From: Elgaria multicarinata webbii
Lineage: Eukaryota > Chordata > Lepidosauria > Squamata > Anguidae
Direction: 5' to 3'
Assembly: GCF_023053635.1 (NCBI RefSeq)
Contig: NC_086178.1
Location: forward strand, 45,654,726 to 45,718,725
DNA length: 64,000 bases
Shown here: positions 33,493 to 46,415 of the stretch, piece by piece
Layout of the letters: every line of letters starts with the position of its first letter
How positions within the stretch are numbered: position 1 is the first letter of the stretch
Position numbers and translations under genes: made by a program
Notes under the pieces: generated by a model
What the model saw: only the letters and a program-made list of their open reading frames with translations
The model's database searches: none
What the model was told of the DNA's origin: nothing

Positions 33493-33665
33493 AGTGCAAT
33501 CCTATTTATTTATTGCACTTATATACCGCTCCCATAGCCAGGGCTCTCTGGGCGGTTTACAGATCCTATGCATGTTTAGACAGAAAAAAGTCCAACAACA
33601 ACTAGAATTTCCTAGCCAGAAGTTGTAGGACTACTTTTTCTCTAAACATGCATAGGATTGCAACC
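33493..33665. mobile_element. Foldback MITE with an L2-tail insertion and 7-bp duplication
   Basis: Outer element: GTGCAATCCTAT at the left and AAACATGCATAGGATTGCAA at the right, with AAAAAAGTCC/GGACTACTTTTT inner arms. The insert 33506-33562 is an antisense L2-type tail (TTATTTATTGCACTTATATA, CTCTCTGGGCGGTTTAC). ATCCTAT occurs on both sides (33499-33505 and 33563-33569), an exact target duplication. Confidence 0.8.
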
Positions 33666-36502
33666 TTAATGCCTCACATTAGGCTCTATGTGTTTATGGG
33701 GTGTGTCTCCTCATTAACCTTAACTTACATGGATCGACATAAGAGTGTAAGTATGATTGAAACTGTCTAGACCAGGTGACTCTTAAGGCCCAGGAAGTGG
33801 AGCCACCTCACTAAGAGTCCTCCTGAGAGGCTCTTAGGTAAATAATTTCATCTGGCAGTAATGAAAGGCTGGTAATGAAGGTCTCCAGTGTTGGAAGACA
33901 GTAGATATTACTTGGAATGCTAGGGTTGCAAGCAACTTTACTTTTTCTACATATATGACATAATTGTGGGTGTAGACAAAAGCATTTCTCACTTTGAGTT
34001 CTTAAATATTTTTTATCAATCAAAGCTACATATTATTTTACATCTGTTGTATTCGTATAACTCTATTAATGATGAATGTCCTGGTGTAAGCTTGCACAGA
34101 AGTGGTGAAGAAAAGTTTTTGTCTTTTTAAAATAAACTGTTTAACGCTAACACTACCTTTTTAATCTATGGTATTTTATCAGAAGAAACCCGTTTCTGTG
34201 CTCACAAATTGCTACAAGCATATTTTTAAATTATCTGTTTTTGATACAATCCTTCAGCAGCTTTGAGGACAGTGGGTGAAAACTTGACCTTAATGAATTA
34301 ATTTTATCAAGAAAAATATTTTTATACTTGGTTGGGATTCATACTGTCAGTCATTATATTATACAGTATAATATTGTGGCACAGTGAAGAGGCTTTGGGG
34401 GCTTCAATCCTGCACACATGTCAGTTGTGTAAATCTCATTGACTTCGCTGGGATTCAGACAGACTTAGCAGATTTATAGAATCGTAGCTTTGGACATTAT
34501 AGTTTAGCATTTTATCTGCGACATGACAATTATTTGTTATTGAACACGAAAAAGATGACACAGTTCACATGGTGCCACTTGTGTGTGAAGTTATTGCTGA
34601 ATTTAACTTAACAAAGCTTTTTACGTTCTGGTTGTTTTCCAGAGAAAGTTGGTATTATGGTGCAAGGTGATTGTGTAATAAGTGGGTTAGTTGACATAAT
34701 ATCTGCACAGTAGATTATAACATTTTCCAGTACAACTAATAAAGTAGTGGTTTGGAATTTGAGTACAGAGCAAATCAGACTGTACTTAGTTGTTAATGAC
34801 ATCGGGATGAAGGTATCTTAAAATAAATTCAAACTTTGAATGTATTATAAACTCAGCCATATACTCTTAAAGTGGGGTTTTAGGTATTCATTCCCTCTTA
34901 TTTGTTAGCAAATTGGATATTTTTCATTTTCTGTGGTATTCCTTTACCATTTTTTAGGATCTGAAGAGGCCTGTGTATGAACCTTTCTGGTGCCTCATGG
35001 AATGCTGCTGTATAGGGCCCCTTGACCCTTTGAGACAGTTTTTCATGGTGTGTGAATGGCTGTGCTTAGAAGGGGATGACCAAAAAGCCACTCTGTGTGT
35101 GGCCTTTTGCATCTCAGCCATTATTTACACTGTTTCTATAAATGTTCATTGTGTAGTTACGTGTATATTGGAAAACAGACAACAGTTAAAATAGGAAAAG
35201 GTTTTATTACTATCACTTATAGGCACAGGACTCCATGCCTGTTTATGTGAAATTATGTCAAGAATGCCCCACCTCCCTAAAATGTCTATATACTTAATAT
35301 AAAATGTTTGCTTAGAAGGGGGAAGAGTTTCTTTTTTCACATTCTGAAATGGTTACCATTTTTACTGTTAGACACTAATTAATTTGTGCTGACTACACTA
35401 TTGCCTTAGCTTGAAATAGACTATAACAATGCTAGTATCACTTTCATAAGTTCATTCATAATTTGGAAAGCTGACATCTGCAAGATAAAGTTAAATAAAT
35501 GTAACCTATCACTTTTAAAATAGATAAGATTTGGTTCTGTATAGCTTAATCCTATAAACTTTTTTCAAGGCCTCTTCAGAAGATGGAGTTCTTGCGACTA
35601 ATCAGATTCGGATTTCAAGTCACATTGAAACTAGATCTCAGATTTCAGTGGGTCTCTGTGAGTGTGCACATTACAGATGAATGCGTTAGTAATTGTTCAG
35701 TACTTTAGTTTTGTACAGTGGGATGTAAACACAAATGACATTTTTCATCTCTAAGGTTTAGTGGTGAGATACTAATTTGTTTAAGATTGTATGACTATCA
35801 AAAAACAAAAATGCTTTGGCATAAACTTCCAAGGATTAAAGCTTACTTTTTCAGATCTGATGAAATAGGCTGTAGTGGCTCAAGACTTTTTGTTATGCTG
35901 CAACAGACTAACACTTATACCCTGCAGGTATTTATCCACAAAATAGCTGTCTGCGGTGTCCATAACATGTGTTTTATTTTCTTCTTCTTTGCTTATGCAC
36001 CCACTTGTTGGTGTCGTAATAAGATTAATAATTGTAGAAGATCCAGGAATAACCTACTGTTGTGCAGTAATTCTTTAATTTGTCTTTTAAAGGAAAGGCC
36101 AGCTTTAAAAAGAACATCAAGATAAGCATAGTAACATTTAGAACTTATTTTGAAAACAGCATGCAAATTCTGTTCAGGGAATAATTACAGTATAACTAAA
36201 AACTGCATCCAAGGAGTCTGTAATGAATTTGCTCACTATAGCTATTTTTACTGCTTCATAGGATAGTAGGCTGCTTTTCTTAGAATCAAGCAACTTTTGC
36301 TGTACCTATAAATAAGTTTTTTGAATACAATATGGCAGTTACACTCTAGAACAAGGCCACAAAGTAAGAGGTTATAGGCAGACACACCAGTGCAAATGTT
36401 TAGGATCTGACTGCCAGTTTTCCTAATCAAGCATAAATCATTTTAGGACAGTCTTGCTATGAAGAGCATTTACCCTCTTTTAGTCATATAATTTCAGTAT
36501 AT

Positions 36503-36640
36503 ATTGGGTAGTATCCATTGTTAGTCCTATGTAGAGTATACCTATTGAAATAAATGGGACAAGTAACTCTTGACTAATTTAAGTCTAATTCATGTTGATG
36601 GGTCTACTCTATGTAGGACTAACATTGGGTGCTCTCCATT
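36503..36640. mobile_element. Foldback MITE (TTGGG..TTAGTCCTA family)
   Basis: Left TTGTTAGTCCTATGTAGAGT and right ACTCTATGTAGGACTAACAT are complements. Inner AATAAATGGGA and TTGATGGGTCTAC follow. A decayed relative is at 22448-22532. Confidence 0.75.
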
Positions 36641-36686
36641 GTGGCCATCAGTAAGGAACTTCTAAGCTTGTCAGTAGAGTCTCTTA

Positions 36687-36818
36687 GGGTGGAATCCTAT
36701 GATTGTTTAGACAAAAGTCCTACAGCTCCTAGAATTCTCCTGCCAGCAATGCTGGCTGGAGAATTCTTGGAATTGTAAGACTTTTTTTTTCTATCAAAGC
36801 ATGCATAGGATTGCACCT
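36687..36818. mobile_element. Foldback MITE (GCATAGGATTGC family)
   Basis: Left GGGTGGAATCCTATGATTGT and right AAAGCATGCATAGGATTGCA are inverted. Inner palindrome AGAATTCTCCTGCCAGCA / TGCTGGCTGGAGAATTCT. Same family as the outer element at 33493-33665. Confidence 0.75.
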
Positions 36819-38228
36819 TTACTTGATTGCATAGAACTGGCTTCTGCATTGTTGATCTCTGGTTTATAGCTGTAAAATGCAGATGTACATGCAAAGTTTA
36901 TCCTTCTGAATTCCTTGGGGCATGTACTGGAACAAAACTGTTTTGAAAAATTCTTCTCCAATTAGATTTTAAACTTGGTTTTTAACCTTATGTAATCTCG
37001 TTGCACCAGAGTGGGTGTGGGTAAAATGCTTGTACTTTATGTGGAGCATGCTTAATTTTAGTAATCAAAATAAATTTCCCTAAAGAAAAAGAAAGAAAGA
37101 AGCTGGCATCTCTGCCACAATAAAAGTGGAATGTGAAAGGGAATATAGGAAGCTGAGGCTAAATGGGCTTTTTTTCTTTAAGTAATTGAGTACCCTGCAT
37201 CTTCAGAAAGCTACCCATGAGGGATATGATGGTAGGGATTGCAATTGGAGGGGGAATATCTGGAAATGAAAGCATTCCCCCTCCTGGTTTAGTGCAAGCA
37301 GGTGTGCTTGCGTTTTACACAAACAGACTGTGGCAGGCTGCAGTGATTGTGTGGACCCAGTCACTGGAGGTCTATACTGACACATCTTCTGTAGTCTCAT
37401 AAATCTTTGATTTGCAAGTGTCTTTCACATTGAACTAAGGTTCTCTGTGTACCCTGCCTCATATTTCTTAAGAGCAGGATAATGCTGACTATTATTTGAA
37501 ACCAGAGATTGAAGCTGGTTAGCAGATCCTGGTTGGTTAATATGAAATCTGGTTAGTATTAACCACATTTAACACTGGTGCTTATGTAATACTTAACTGT
37601 AGTTAACTGCAGATTGTTTTTTATGAAGGGGAAATTCAATCCATTAGTCTGTTCTTGATCTCTTAACATGTAGAAACACACATGTGGATAGATAGTACGG
37701 GAGCCCTAAAATATTATATACACCTATATTACTTAGTACATAACATTTTCTAACAAGCTAAAATGCAGGAATGATTTAATATTATTTAAATGTATATAGT
37801 TGGTATGCCTGCCTCAATAGTAAATATGTACAAAATACATTGCAGAGGTCCTATTTAACTTGTAAATCAATGTTCTTTATTATCATTACTAAAATATAAA
37901 TGGAAAACTGGATCAACATCAGCATTTTAAATTGAGGTTTTCCACTTGGTCATTTAAATCTTGATTTGTATTGCTGGTTTAAATCAATCTCCTAATGTTG
38001 TATAAATGAACAGATTCAGAATTAAGCCAAAAGGGGAGCAGCTACCTAGTTCATACAGAAATAACTGTAACAGTTTCCCAAACATTTGAGATCTATTTTG
38101 GTAACACCAAGATGTAACTTTCTCTTGTCTAGTTCTGCTTCTACTTTAAAAACTGAGGTAGTTGAATGAGCTTTCACACTGCATGGTTCCATCTATAAAT
38201 GTGTAATACTAAAAGCTGTGGAATTGCA

Positions 38229-38325
38229 GGTTAAGGTTGCAATACTAAACACAATTTCTTGGGAGTTGCTCCCATTGGACGCAGTGTGACATATTTCCAA
38301 ATAAATATGCTCAGAATTGCACTGC
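38229..38325. repeat. Dispersed GCAATACTAAACAC / TGCTCAGAATTGCA repeat
   Basis: GGTTGCAATACTAAACAC, GGGAGTTGCTCCCATTGGAC and AATATGCTCAGAATTGCA match in order the two-ended repeat family also seen at 5853 and 51843. Confidence 0.55.
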
Positions 38326-39165
38326 ATAATAAGGGAATATCTGTGGTATTTCAGTCTTAAAACACCATGGAGAGAGCAATCCTATGGTCCTTGGGTGAGC
38401 ATCCCATCAACCATTGGATGGCTTAGAAAACCCTTTCTGAAGTTGGAGACAGATCCCTCTTGGAAGGCAGAATTAAATATCCCACTCCTTGCACCCATTG
38501 CAGAGAGAACCACACCAGCTGCTCCAAGGTTGAAAAAAAAGACCTCAGGAGAGGAGGGAAAAGGGGGCATTCTGGTTGGTAGGGAGGGGGGGAGACCAGA
38601 GAGGCCAGAATATGATTTATCCTGAGCCTCCTTTTCTCCCCAGCCAAAGCACCCTTGCTAGAAGGGGTGAAAAGACCATCTAGCGAAAATAAAGGAGATC
38701 AGAAGACAAGGAGGTAAAGGTATTAAAGGTATTTTGAGACAAAGCACTATATAGATGGAATTTGAAGGTCATTTTTGTTGCTGTTTCAAATCTTAAATAT
38801 ACAGAAGTGTAAATTGGGTTAGGGCCCTCTTTAAAGCTTCATCTAGTTGCTAAGACATTTTTATTTCAGTGATTTTTTTAATGTGGGTTACTATTTTGTC
38901 TACATGTTATTACTGAATTGTTTTATCATGTTCTCAGTGATATTATATGAAATTCATTTTAGTATTTTAGATGATTTTACCAGATTTTACCAAGTTTTAT
39001 GTACCCTTTTGTAAGCTGCTTTTAATTTATTTTATAAAGAGAAGTGAGATATATATTGTTTTTTAAAAAATTTAAAACACTTTTCTGCATATGCCCCTTC
39101 CTAGGAGTGTAGATAAAATGCTTACCATTAATGGAAGTTAAATTGTCATTTCTAAAACAAAACAT

Positions 39166-39211
39166 GTTAGTAGAATTTAGAGAACAAAGGTTAGTAGAAT
39201 TTAGAGAACAA
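39166..39211 (+). repeat. Tandem duplication, 22 bp twice, period 24
   Basis: GTTAGTAGAATTTAGAGAAC occurs at 39166 and again at 39190. Confidence 0.9.
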
Positions 39212-40204
39212 TCAACAAAGGGCTTGCATTTTCTTCTCTGGTTTATGAGAGATTTGATACAGAAGGATGCATGCATTTTTTCCTATGAGCTTGTATAACT
39301 TCACATTTGATTCTTTTCAATAGCTGTGGCCAACCTTTTTGACAAGTGTGCCAAAGTCAGTTCTTAAATATAAGACATATAATGCTGAATTACTGTGTGT
39401 ATAGTCCCAAGTAATGAAGAGCAGAGTTTCCTCAGCACTATCTGGAAACCGTAATCACCTAGGAGTATCTTAGAGAATTTTTGTGGGAGGAAACTGTCAT
39501 TCTTCCCCCTCCTGAGACTTCTAACTTGACTTTGAATCCTGAACTTAAAAATAAACTCAAATTTAAAAAGCATTCTTACATTCTGAGCTGTGGAAAAATT
39601 TCTGAGTGAAATATTCAGTTCATCTTGCACATGAGCATTATAACCTGAGCTAATTTGATTTCTGAACTGGGTAATTACAACGTTGGTAACTTTGCTACTC
39701 ACAAGTGGTTTTTCTTCTTGTTTTATTCTGTGGAACAGGCAGAAGCACACCATAGCTAGCCCCATGGGCCTCCTATTCCTATTTGTAAGTGTCACAGACC
39801 TGTCCTGCCTGTGCCACCTGTTCTGTAGGTTAGCTGTCCATGCTTTATAGCATGGTCTGTACATTCAAATGACATTCCTGTTGTTAGATCAGTGTATCAT
39901 ACCAGTGATTAATAGAATTGTTCTTGTGTTGTGCTAATAAAAATATTTGAGAAACTGATTCTAGATTGTCAGTGGTGAGGACAAACATTTCTGTAGCTGG
40001 GTGTGGGTAGAGGAATTAAGGCAACTAAATCTTACAAATTGCTTAAGAACTTCTTATTTTTAAAGCACTGTTCCCCCTCCTCCACACTGACCTATAGTGA
40101 TTATTATACCATGTTAAAATCTTAATTTGCACTGATGTATCTGTATTCAGTGCCACTGAAGCAGCCTTGGGTTGTCAATGTTGTGGCACGTCGATCAATT
40201 TACC

Positions 40205-40300
40205 CAACCAAAAATATTTATTTAAAGTCTTTTTATTCCACTCTCAGCCGAAAAGGCTCCTGGAGTGAGTAAAACACACGTCTCTGCCTGCAGGCTTGCA
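40205..40300 (-). mobile_element. L2-like 3' tail, antisense
   Basis: TATTTATTTAAAGTC then TTATTCCACTCTCAGCCGAA and GGCTCCTGGAGTGAGTAAAA, a variant of the L2 3' terminus. Confidence 0.5.
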
Positions 40301-40597
40301 ATATAAAAAGACATGACACATAACAAAAAAGGAACGGGGAAGGAAGGGGGGAGTATGTCTTTCAGGAAGGGGGGATGGAATGACCCTGCTTCCTCCTCCC
40401 CTACTGTATAGCCCGCTGGAATTTCAGCTAGCTTATCCAACTAGAAATACTTATTTGAAAAAGACCCTATGGTTAGTTACATGGGGAATTGCCTACTATA
40501 TGAACTCGTCCTAATTAGGTAATGGGTGATTTGTACCATATGATCCTAGTGTGAGCCATCCTGCTCAATTAAGTAACGTGAAGAGGTCATCTTTTTG

Positions 40598-40672
40598 TGA
40601 ACCGCCCAGAGAGCTTCGGCTATTGGGCGGTATAAAAATGTAATAAATAAATAAAATAAATAAATAAATCTT
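40598..40672 (+). mobile_element. L2-like 3' tail, sense
   Basis: GTGAACCGCCCAGAGAGCTT then CGGCTATTGGGCGGTATAAA and an (AAATA)n tail. The same terminus as 18747-18815. Confidence 0.8.
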
Positions 40673-40733
40673 CCCTCTAGGTGTGTTGGCTTGAAATTGC
40701 TGAAATAGCACGACACAGTACTTTTGAAACATA

Positions 40734-40838
40734 CAGTGGTGGGCAGTTTTGGCCTACAATTCCCATGATCCCACATCACTGGCTATGCTGGACGTTGTGC
40801 TCCTCCAGATGTTTTCACCTACAAGTTGCCCACCCCTT
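40734..40838. mobile_element. hAT-type foldback MITE (CAGTGGTGGGCA family)
   Basis: CAGTGGTGGGCAGTTTTGGC at the left and CACCTACAAGTTGCCCACCC at the right are imperfect inverted ends, with the GGCCTACAATTCCCATGAT block inside. No clear target duplication. Confidence 0.65.
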
Positions 40839-41989
40839 ACTAAAAGTTACTGCATGTATTAGTACAGCTTCACAGAGAACTCAGGGATGACTGCCCACCT
40901 TCTAAATCTTGCCAGTGTCCATTCCCTTCTGCTGCTATTTACTCCCATGGGGGATAGATTTGCCCATGCATGCATCATCACTTCTGCAAGGCATAGATCT
41001 ATACATGGCAGTGGCTCCATTTATGGTGTCAACAATTGTAGTATCAATGAGGTTACACCTGTTGCCTAGAGGCAATTGTTTGCCAAGGGCAACTAAGGAA
41101 CCGCTGAAGTACAAGTATGTCTGAGTACAGTGATGGGTTTGTTGTGGATGAGGGCTGTGTACACTTCTTTGCTTTGAAACTAACACTATTTGTAATTTAG
41201 ACGTCTGGCTCCAGGATGTCTAGGGAAGCTGAGAAATTCTGCCTCATGTCCAAAACTAGAAAGATGCACTTTGTAATTCAGCTTCAGGGGTTGCTTTTAA
41301 AGCAACCTGCCTAATTTTGGCACATACACTTTAAAAATAACAAATACTGGAAACAATGTGGAATTTGTGGCATCCTCTCTGACACCAAAGACTCCCAAGT
41401 GGTCCTCTTTCTCCCTAATCACAGAATGTGAGTTCCTATGTGTCAGGTACTCCTTCGTAGCTGTTATTTTAACTGGGAGGAACTTTCATCAGGAATCTTA
41501 TGGATCTTGGGCAGTGGGACTCTGGTCTCAGCAGCTGCAAGCAAACTTGTCTTCTTTCCCCTGCCCCCCAAATATACCACTGTTAGTTGTTTATGGCATC
41601 CACAGCCTTAAAGAACCAGCTCATTTTTTCTTTGCATTAAGGTCAATTTCCTTTTGTGTTCCATTTGGGATAATTGAGATGGCTATAAAAGTGCATCCTA
41701 CATTTCCTTTCCACAATTTTTCTGGTATCAAGCATGGCAGTGGGAAGCATTGCCTCTTCTCTGTAGTTAACAGGGCTGAAGAATGTCCAAACTGCTGTAT
41801 GGACTTGGGAAAATATTTCATATTTCATGTAAAACTGATTTTTTTCCAGCCCAGAGAAACTGCAATTTCTGATTGTACCAAGGTTGTTTTGCAGAGATTT
41901 TATAAAATGGAATTTAGGAATTGAAGAAAAGTGTGCTGCCTATAGTTCTAATGTTTATTAACTGTGGAACTCCTTTGCCTTTAATTTTA

Positions 41990-42038
41990 TACTTATTGTT
42001 GTTCCCCGCCTCGATTCAAATGTGGAGGCGGGGAAGAA

Positions 42039-42086
<48 letters not shown>
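41990..42086 (+). mobile_element. L2-like tail with (ATT)n expansion
   Basis: CCCCGCCTCGATTCAAATGT / GGAGGCGGGGAAGAA forms the small terminal hairpin typical of L2-like 3' ends, followed by (ATT)n from 42039 to 42086. Confidence 0.65.
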
Positions 42087-42373
42087 GTGACCTAAGTAAT
42101 CATGTTATGGAGGAGGAGGGGGCTAAAACTGTGGCATTTCACATATGAGTTTTAAGTTTTAAAGTACCTCTTGATTCACTTGATTTGTAATATGAATGTG
42201 AAATCTTAATTACCCAGAATATTCATCTGTATTACAAGTGCATCTTTGCTTTCTCTTCCAAGTGAACAATGATAATATATATTTAGATAAATATATTAGA
42301 TAAATATAGATATGTTTATATATTAGCTCAGGCAATTTAAACCTCATGTAAAATCTTGTTTATCTTGTTGTTG

Positions 42374-42376
<3 letters not shown>

Positions 42377-42410
<34 letters not shown>
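42377..42410 (+). repeat. (TG)n microsatellite
   Basis: Uninterrupted TG dinucleotides, about 17 units. Confidence 0.97.
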
Positions 42411-42417
<7 letters not shown>

Positions 42418-43637
42418 TTGAGGTGTCTGATGAGATGTATGGTGAGAAGAGCTATTATATTTTAGAAATATGATAGTAATTCTTACCTGTTTTAGGATCT
42501 TCTTTTCTCTTGGTGTGGCTGTCCTGCTCTGAGAAGTAATTAAGATAGAAAGATAGGCAATGAAATTCCTATCATTGGAAGCTGAGGCCATGAAATGTCA
42601 GTTCCCACAAAATTCAGATTGCATTTGTTAGTCAGTTACCTTTAGGTTTCTCTATGCAGAATGTAAATGACCTGTGGGGCAGGGCAACAGGATCTCACTT
42701 CTACATAATCAAAAAGTGTCAACTCTGTTATGGAAATGTTTGACAGAGGTTGTTGAATTGTTGGTAAACTAATAAGTATCTAGAATGGCAGACATAGAAT
42801 GTATATATTTAGTATGCATCCCTCAAGATGGCTCATAAAAAAGGCTTGGGAATGCTGTGTTAAGGAATTACCACAAACCACAGAATAAATCTGCATCCCC
42901 TGACTGGATCTTCTAGAAAATAAATGTTCTAAGCAAGGCCTCTTCAGCTGATCCTATTGATGGGGGTTTAATGGAGATACATGCAATATAGCATTTTTAA
43001 AAGTCAGAGCTAGTACCTTGAATTGTGCTTGGAACCACATAGGAGGTCCATGGAGCTGCTATTGATACAATATCTTGTATGCAGCATTGCAAAGAAAGCT
43101 ATTTGCCCACACCCTATTACTAGTCTGCCTGCTAATATGTGTCTGCTTTACTCATTTGTCATCTCATAATTTGCCAGAAGGAAAAAGAGGAACTAATTTA
43201 CAAATGCTTCCTGAGTTGCTTAGTACTGATTCTTACTTGCCAGAGGCAACTGAGTGAGTGGCTCTTGAGAAGTTAGGGTTGAATGTATTATGTTGAACAC
43301 ACATTCGGCCAGCTGAGGCTTCTGAATAACTTTGAAGGACAGCCCCACATAGAACATCTTGAATTTCTGAAGATACCAAGACATGGGTGGTAGATAATGA
43401 AGTGGCCCCATCCCTTCCTGTCAGATGTAACTGATAAAATAAAACAAAAAAGACAAAGCCATAGCAGCCACCTGCGCTTTCATTGGCAATCCTAGGTTGC
43501 ACACCATTTTCAGACTAAGTCAGGTCTAGCAGAGCTAATGAAATAAGTCCGTTACAAGGCACACACATCTCTTGGATTATTTAAAATCCCCCACACACAC
43601 ATTCATCTATTTTTATTTGATCTCAGTTGTCCTAATC

Positions 43638-43835
43638 AGGGTGGATTTGATTTAAATCACTACTCCGACTCTATTTAATCATGTGACTTTCCCCCAAAAA
43701 AGTGTGCTCTTACTCGCTATATTTTACACAACTCAGAGTACCCAAGACTCATTCTTGCTGGTATAATCTTAATATTTACAACCAGATGAAGTTTTCATTT
43801 TTAGAATAGCAACTTTTCAGATTAGTTTTACAGTT

Positions 43836-43877
<42 letters not shown>

Positions 43878-44270
43878 TGATTTGGTTTTACTATTAAAAA
43901 CACATCATAGATAGTTCACCCTGTAATAATGTCATAATTATCTCCAGTTTACTAGGTTAATCATATTTGGACAACTTTTCTGCTGTACTTTATTGGAAGG
44001 AGAAAAACAATCTTAGAGAAACCTCTGGAAGAGCATGACATTGTGAATGGATTAATGGAATTCATTTACCAAAAAATTTAAATAGCCTCATGCTACATTA
44101 TTAAAAACTAATCTTATTTCATGATGAATAACCTTTGGACTATAATGTATCTTAAATAGAAAACTATCTTTAGATAGATTTTTCCTCAAACATTTTATTT
44201 AAAAAATCCAATTTAAATTTAAAAAATCTGATTTTTTTTTTAAAAAATCATTGATTTTTATCCACTCTCA
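43638..44270. mobile_element. Non-autonomous hAT-type element, perfect 8-bp target duplication
   Basis: Exact TCCTAATC flanks at 43630-43637 and 44271-44278. Ends are inverted: AGGGTGGATTTGATTTAAAT at the left, and the complement of TTGATTTTTATCCACTCTCA at the right. The 633-bp body is A/T-rich with no transposase frame, and contains an (AT)n tract at 43841-43874. Eight-base duplications and AGGGTGGAT-type ends fit hAT. Confidence 0.85.
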
Positions 44271-45171
44271 TCCTAATCTAGTTGACAAGTTACTGTTCCT
44301 TATTAGCAAATTGTAATCCAAGGACATGGTCTCATTTATTATGTAGCCTTATGTATATGCCTTATATAACCTGTTGATAAACTTTTCTGGATTGATAAAT
44401 AACTGTCCAAGACTAGTCTTCAATGCCTACGTCCTAGTTTGCTTGGCCCACCACCACCTGCTATTCTAAAAGCTTTTGAAGATTTGGAATATCTTGTTTG
44501 GGAAGTACAGTGAAGATGAAAAGCATAGAGATTCTCTATTTGAAGGATTAGAATCCAAATGTGAAAGTTTTAGCATCAAAAGAGGCAACAGTACAGGACA
44601 TTACTAAGTGTAGCTATTCTTTACCTTGTAGAAAGGAAGCCTTTAAAAACCAAACAAAAGCAACCCTTGAGTGGTAATGTTTACTTCTCAGTTTAGAATG
44701 TTAATATGTTGACTAAAATATATCACTTTTTATAGTCATGTGACACTAGATCTGCTTTTAGGATAAATTCTGCCAGTTTAATATGTGTTTATTATGTATT
44801 GTTTGGTTAAAAATATCCCAAGTAACAGTTCAGCATGCCAAGATATCCAAACATAGGCACATGTGGCAGTAATATAATGCAAACATTCTGCTCTCCCTCT
44901 CCCCATGGTTATGCTGAGGTCATACAGTCCCACGAGGACTATCCCATGAAGGCATAAGTATGGATCTATTTCTATGCATTATATTTTAAATTGGGGTTCA
45001 CCCTCTGGTAAATTACGTTTGTATGATCCTGCAGGCCTGTAATCCTGAATAGCTTTGGACTAGTGTCTTTATGCTTCCTGTTCCCCCATGCTTTACTGTG
45101 TTATTCAAAATACAACTTTTCCATCACTCCCTGTGGTAAGATGTACATGCTTCCAAGTGGGGACAACTTAA

Positions 45172-45175
<4 letters not shown>

Positions 45176-45237
<62 letters not shown>

Positions 45238-45238
45238 G
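45176..45238 (+). repeat. Compound (TG)n(AG)n microsatellite
   Basis: About 18 TG units followed directly by about 13 GA units. A purine/pyrimidine strand switch of this kind is likely length-variable. Confidence 0.97.
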
Positions 45239-45507
45239 TAAAAGATCTATTTTGGATAATACAGGCAAGTTTATGGGACAAGAAGAATAAAGGTAATAGT
45301 GTTAAGTGATCCTAACAGTTCTAGGTTTCATTTCTTGTTGGTTATCCATCTTACCGTTCAACTTTATCTAGTCTGGTCTAGAATCCAAATTCCCCCATTT
45401 TATTATCATCCATCTCTATTATGTTACTACTTAGCTTTATCATGGTTTTCAGCCTAGTTAGAAAGTTTGCATAACCAGAAGAATGTGCAAGCAGTCAATT
45501 AATACCT

Positions 45508-45912
45508 ACACTTATTTATTTATTTTATTTGTTTATTTATGTATTTATTACATTTTTATACCGCCCAATAGCCGAAGCTCTCTGGGCGGTTCACAAAAAT
45601 TAAAATCATAATAAAACAACCAACAGGTTAAAAGCACAAATGCAAAATACAGTATAAAAAGCACAACCAGGATAAAACCATGCAGCAAAATTGATATAAG
45701 ATTGAAATACAGAGTTAGAACAGTAAAATTTAAATTTAAGTTAAAATTAAGTGTTAAAATACTGAGAGAATAAAAAGGTCTTCAGCTGGCGACGAAAGGA
45801 GTACAGTGTAGGCACCAGGCGGACCTCTCTGGGGAGCTCATTCCACAACCGGGGTGCCATAGCTGAGAAAGCCCTTCTCCTAGTAGCCACCTGCCTCACT
45901 TCCTTTGGCTTC
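45508..45912 (-). mobile_element. L2-like LINE 3' end, antisense
   Basis: Inverted tail (TTATTTATTTATTTTATTTG) and ACCGCCCAATAGCCGAAGCT CTCTGGGCGG terminus. Then the A-rich antisense 3' UTR, GTCTTCAGCTGGCGACG, GGGGAGCTCATTCCACAACC and GAGAAAGCCCTTCTCCTAGT, the L2 C-terminal blocks. The most complete antisense L2 3' region in intron 1. Confidence 0.85.
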
Positions 45913-46357
45913 TTAAACTACTTTCCATTAATGCATTTAAAAAGAAGTTTTTCAGAACTCTTTTTATTTGTTTTTAGGCTTACTTCCTATGTAGAGAGGT
46001 TTTTGTTCCCTCTTAACTGTTTTGATCATATCAAGGCCTACTAGTTAACTGTTAATGAGCCCATTGTATATTTCAATTTAGTTTCATATAAGTGTTAGGT
46101 ATTGCTTTTGTCTTTCATAAAGATGTCCAATATGCTATTGAGTCAATTAAATATTTGAATCAATGTTTTATAGTTGGTGGTTTGTTTTTAATTTTCATTA
46201 GTTGTGCAAAGAATTTGATAGGCCAATTTAATGTATGTATTGTAGTATTAAAGCTTAGAAAACAGGTCAGGAGTAATCATTAACATAATAGAGATAAGAA
46301 GTTGAATCCATTAGAACCCCAAAGCCTAAAAGAAATTTGTACAAGTACTTGTTTCAA

Positions 46358-46415
46358 AAACTGCCCAGAGAGCTTTGGTTATTAGCCGATATAAAAATGT
46401 AATAAATAAATAAAA
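46358..46415 (+). mobile_element. L2-like 3' tail, sense
   Basis: AACTGCCCAGAGAGCTTTGG then TTATTAGCCGATATAAAAAT and an AAATA tail. Confidence 0.75.

Noticed and set aside
34973-35194. Cys-rich 73-codon frame with hydrophobic stretch
   Set aside because: No recognisable family and no splice-site or promoter context. Treated as chance in intron 1.
39364-39864. 166-codon minus-strand open frame
   Set aside because: No domain, no repeat family, no codon pattern suggesting a gene, and it lies inside an intron.
41358-41924. 188-codon open frame in CAB39 intron 1
   Set aside because: Begins at GTG, no domain recognised, and a single frame of this size is plausible by chance in 64 kb.
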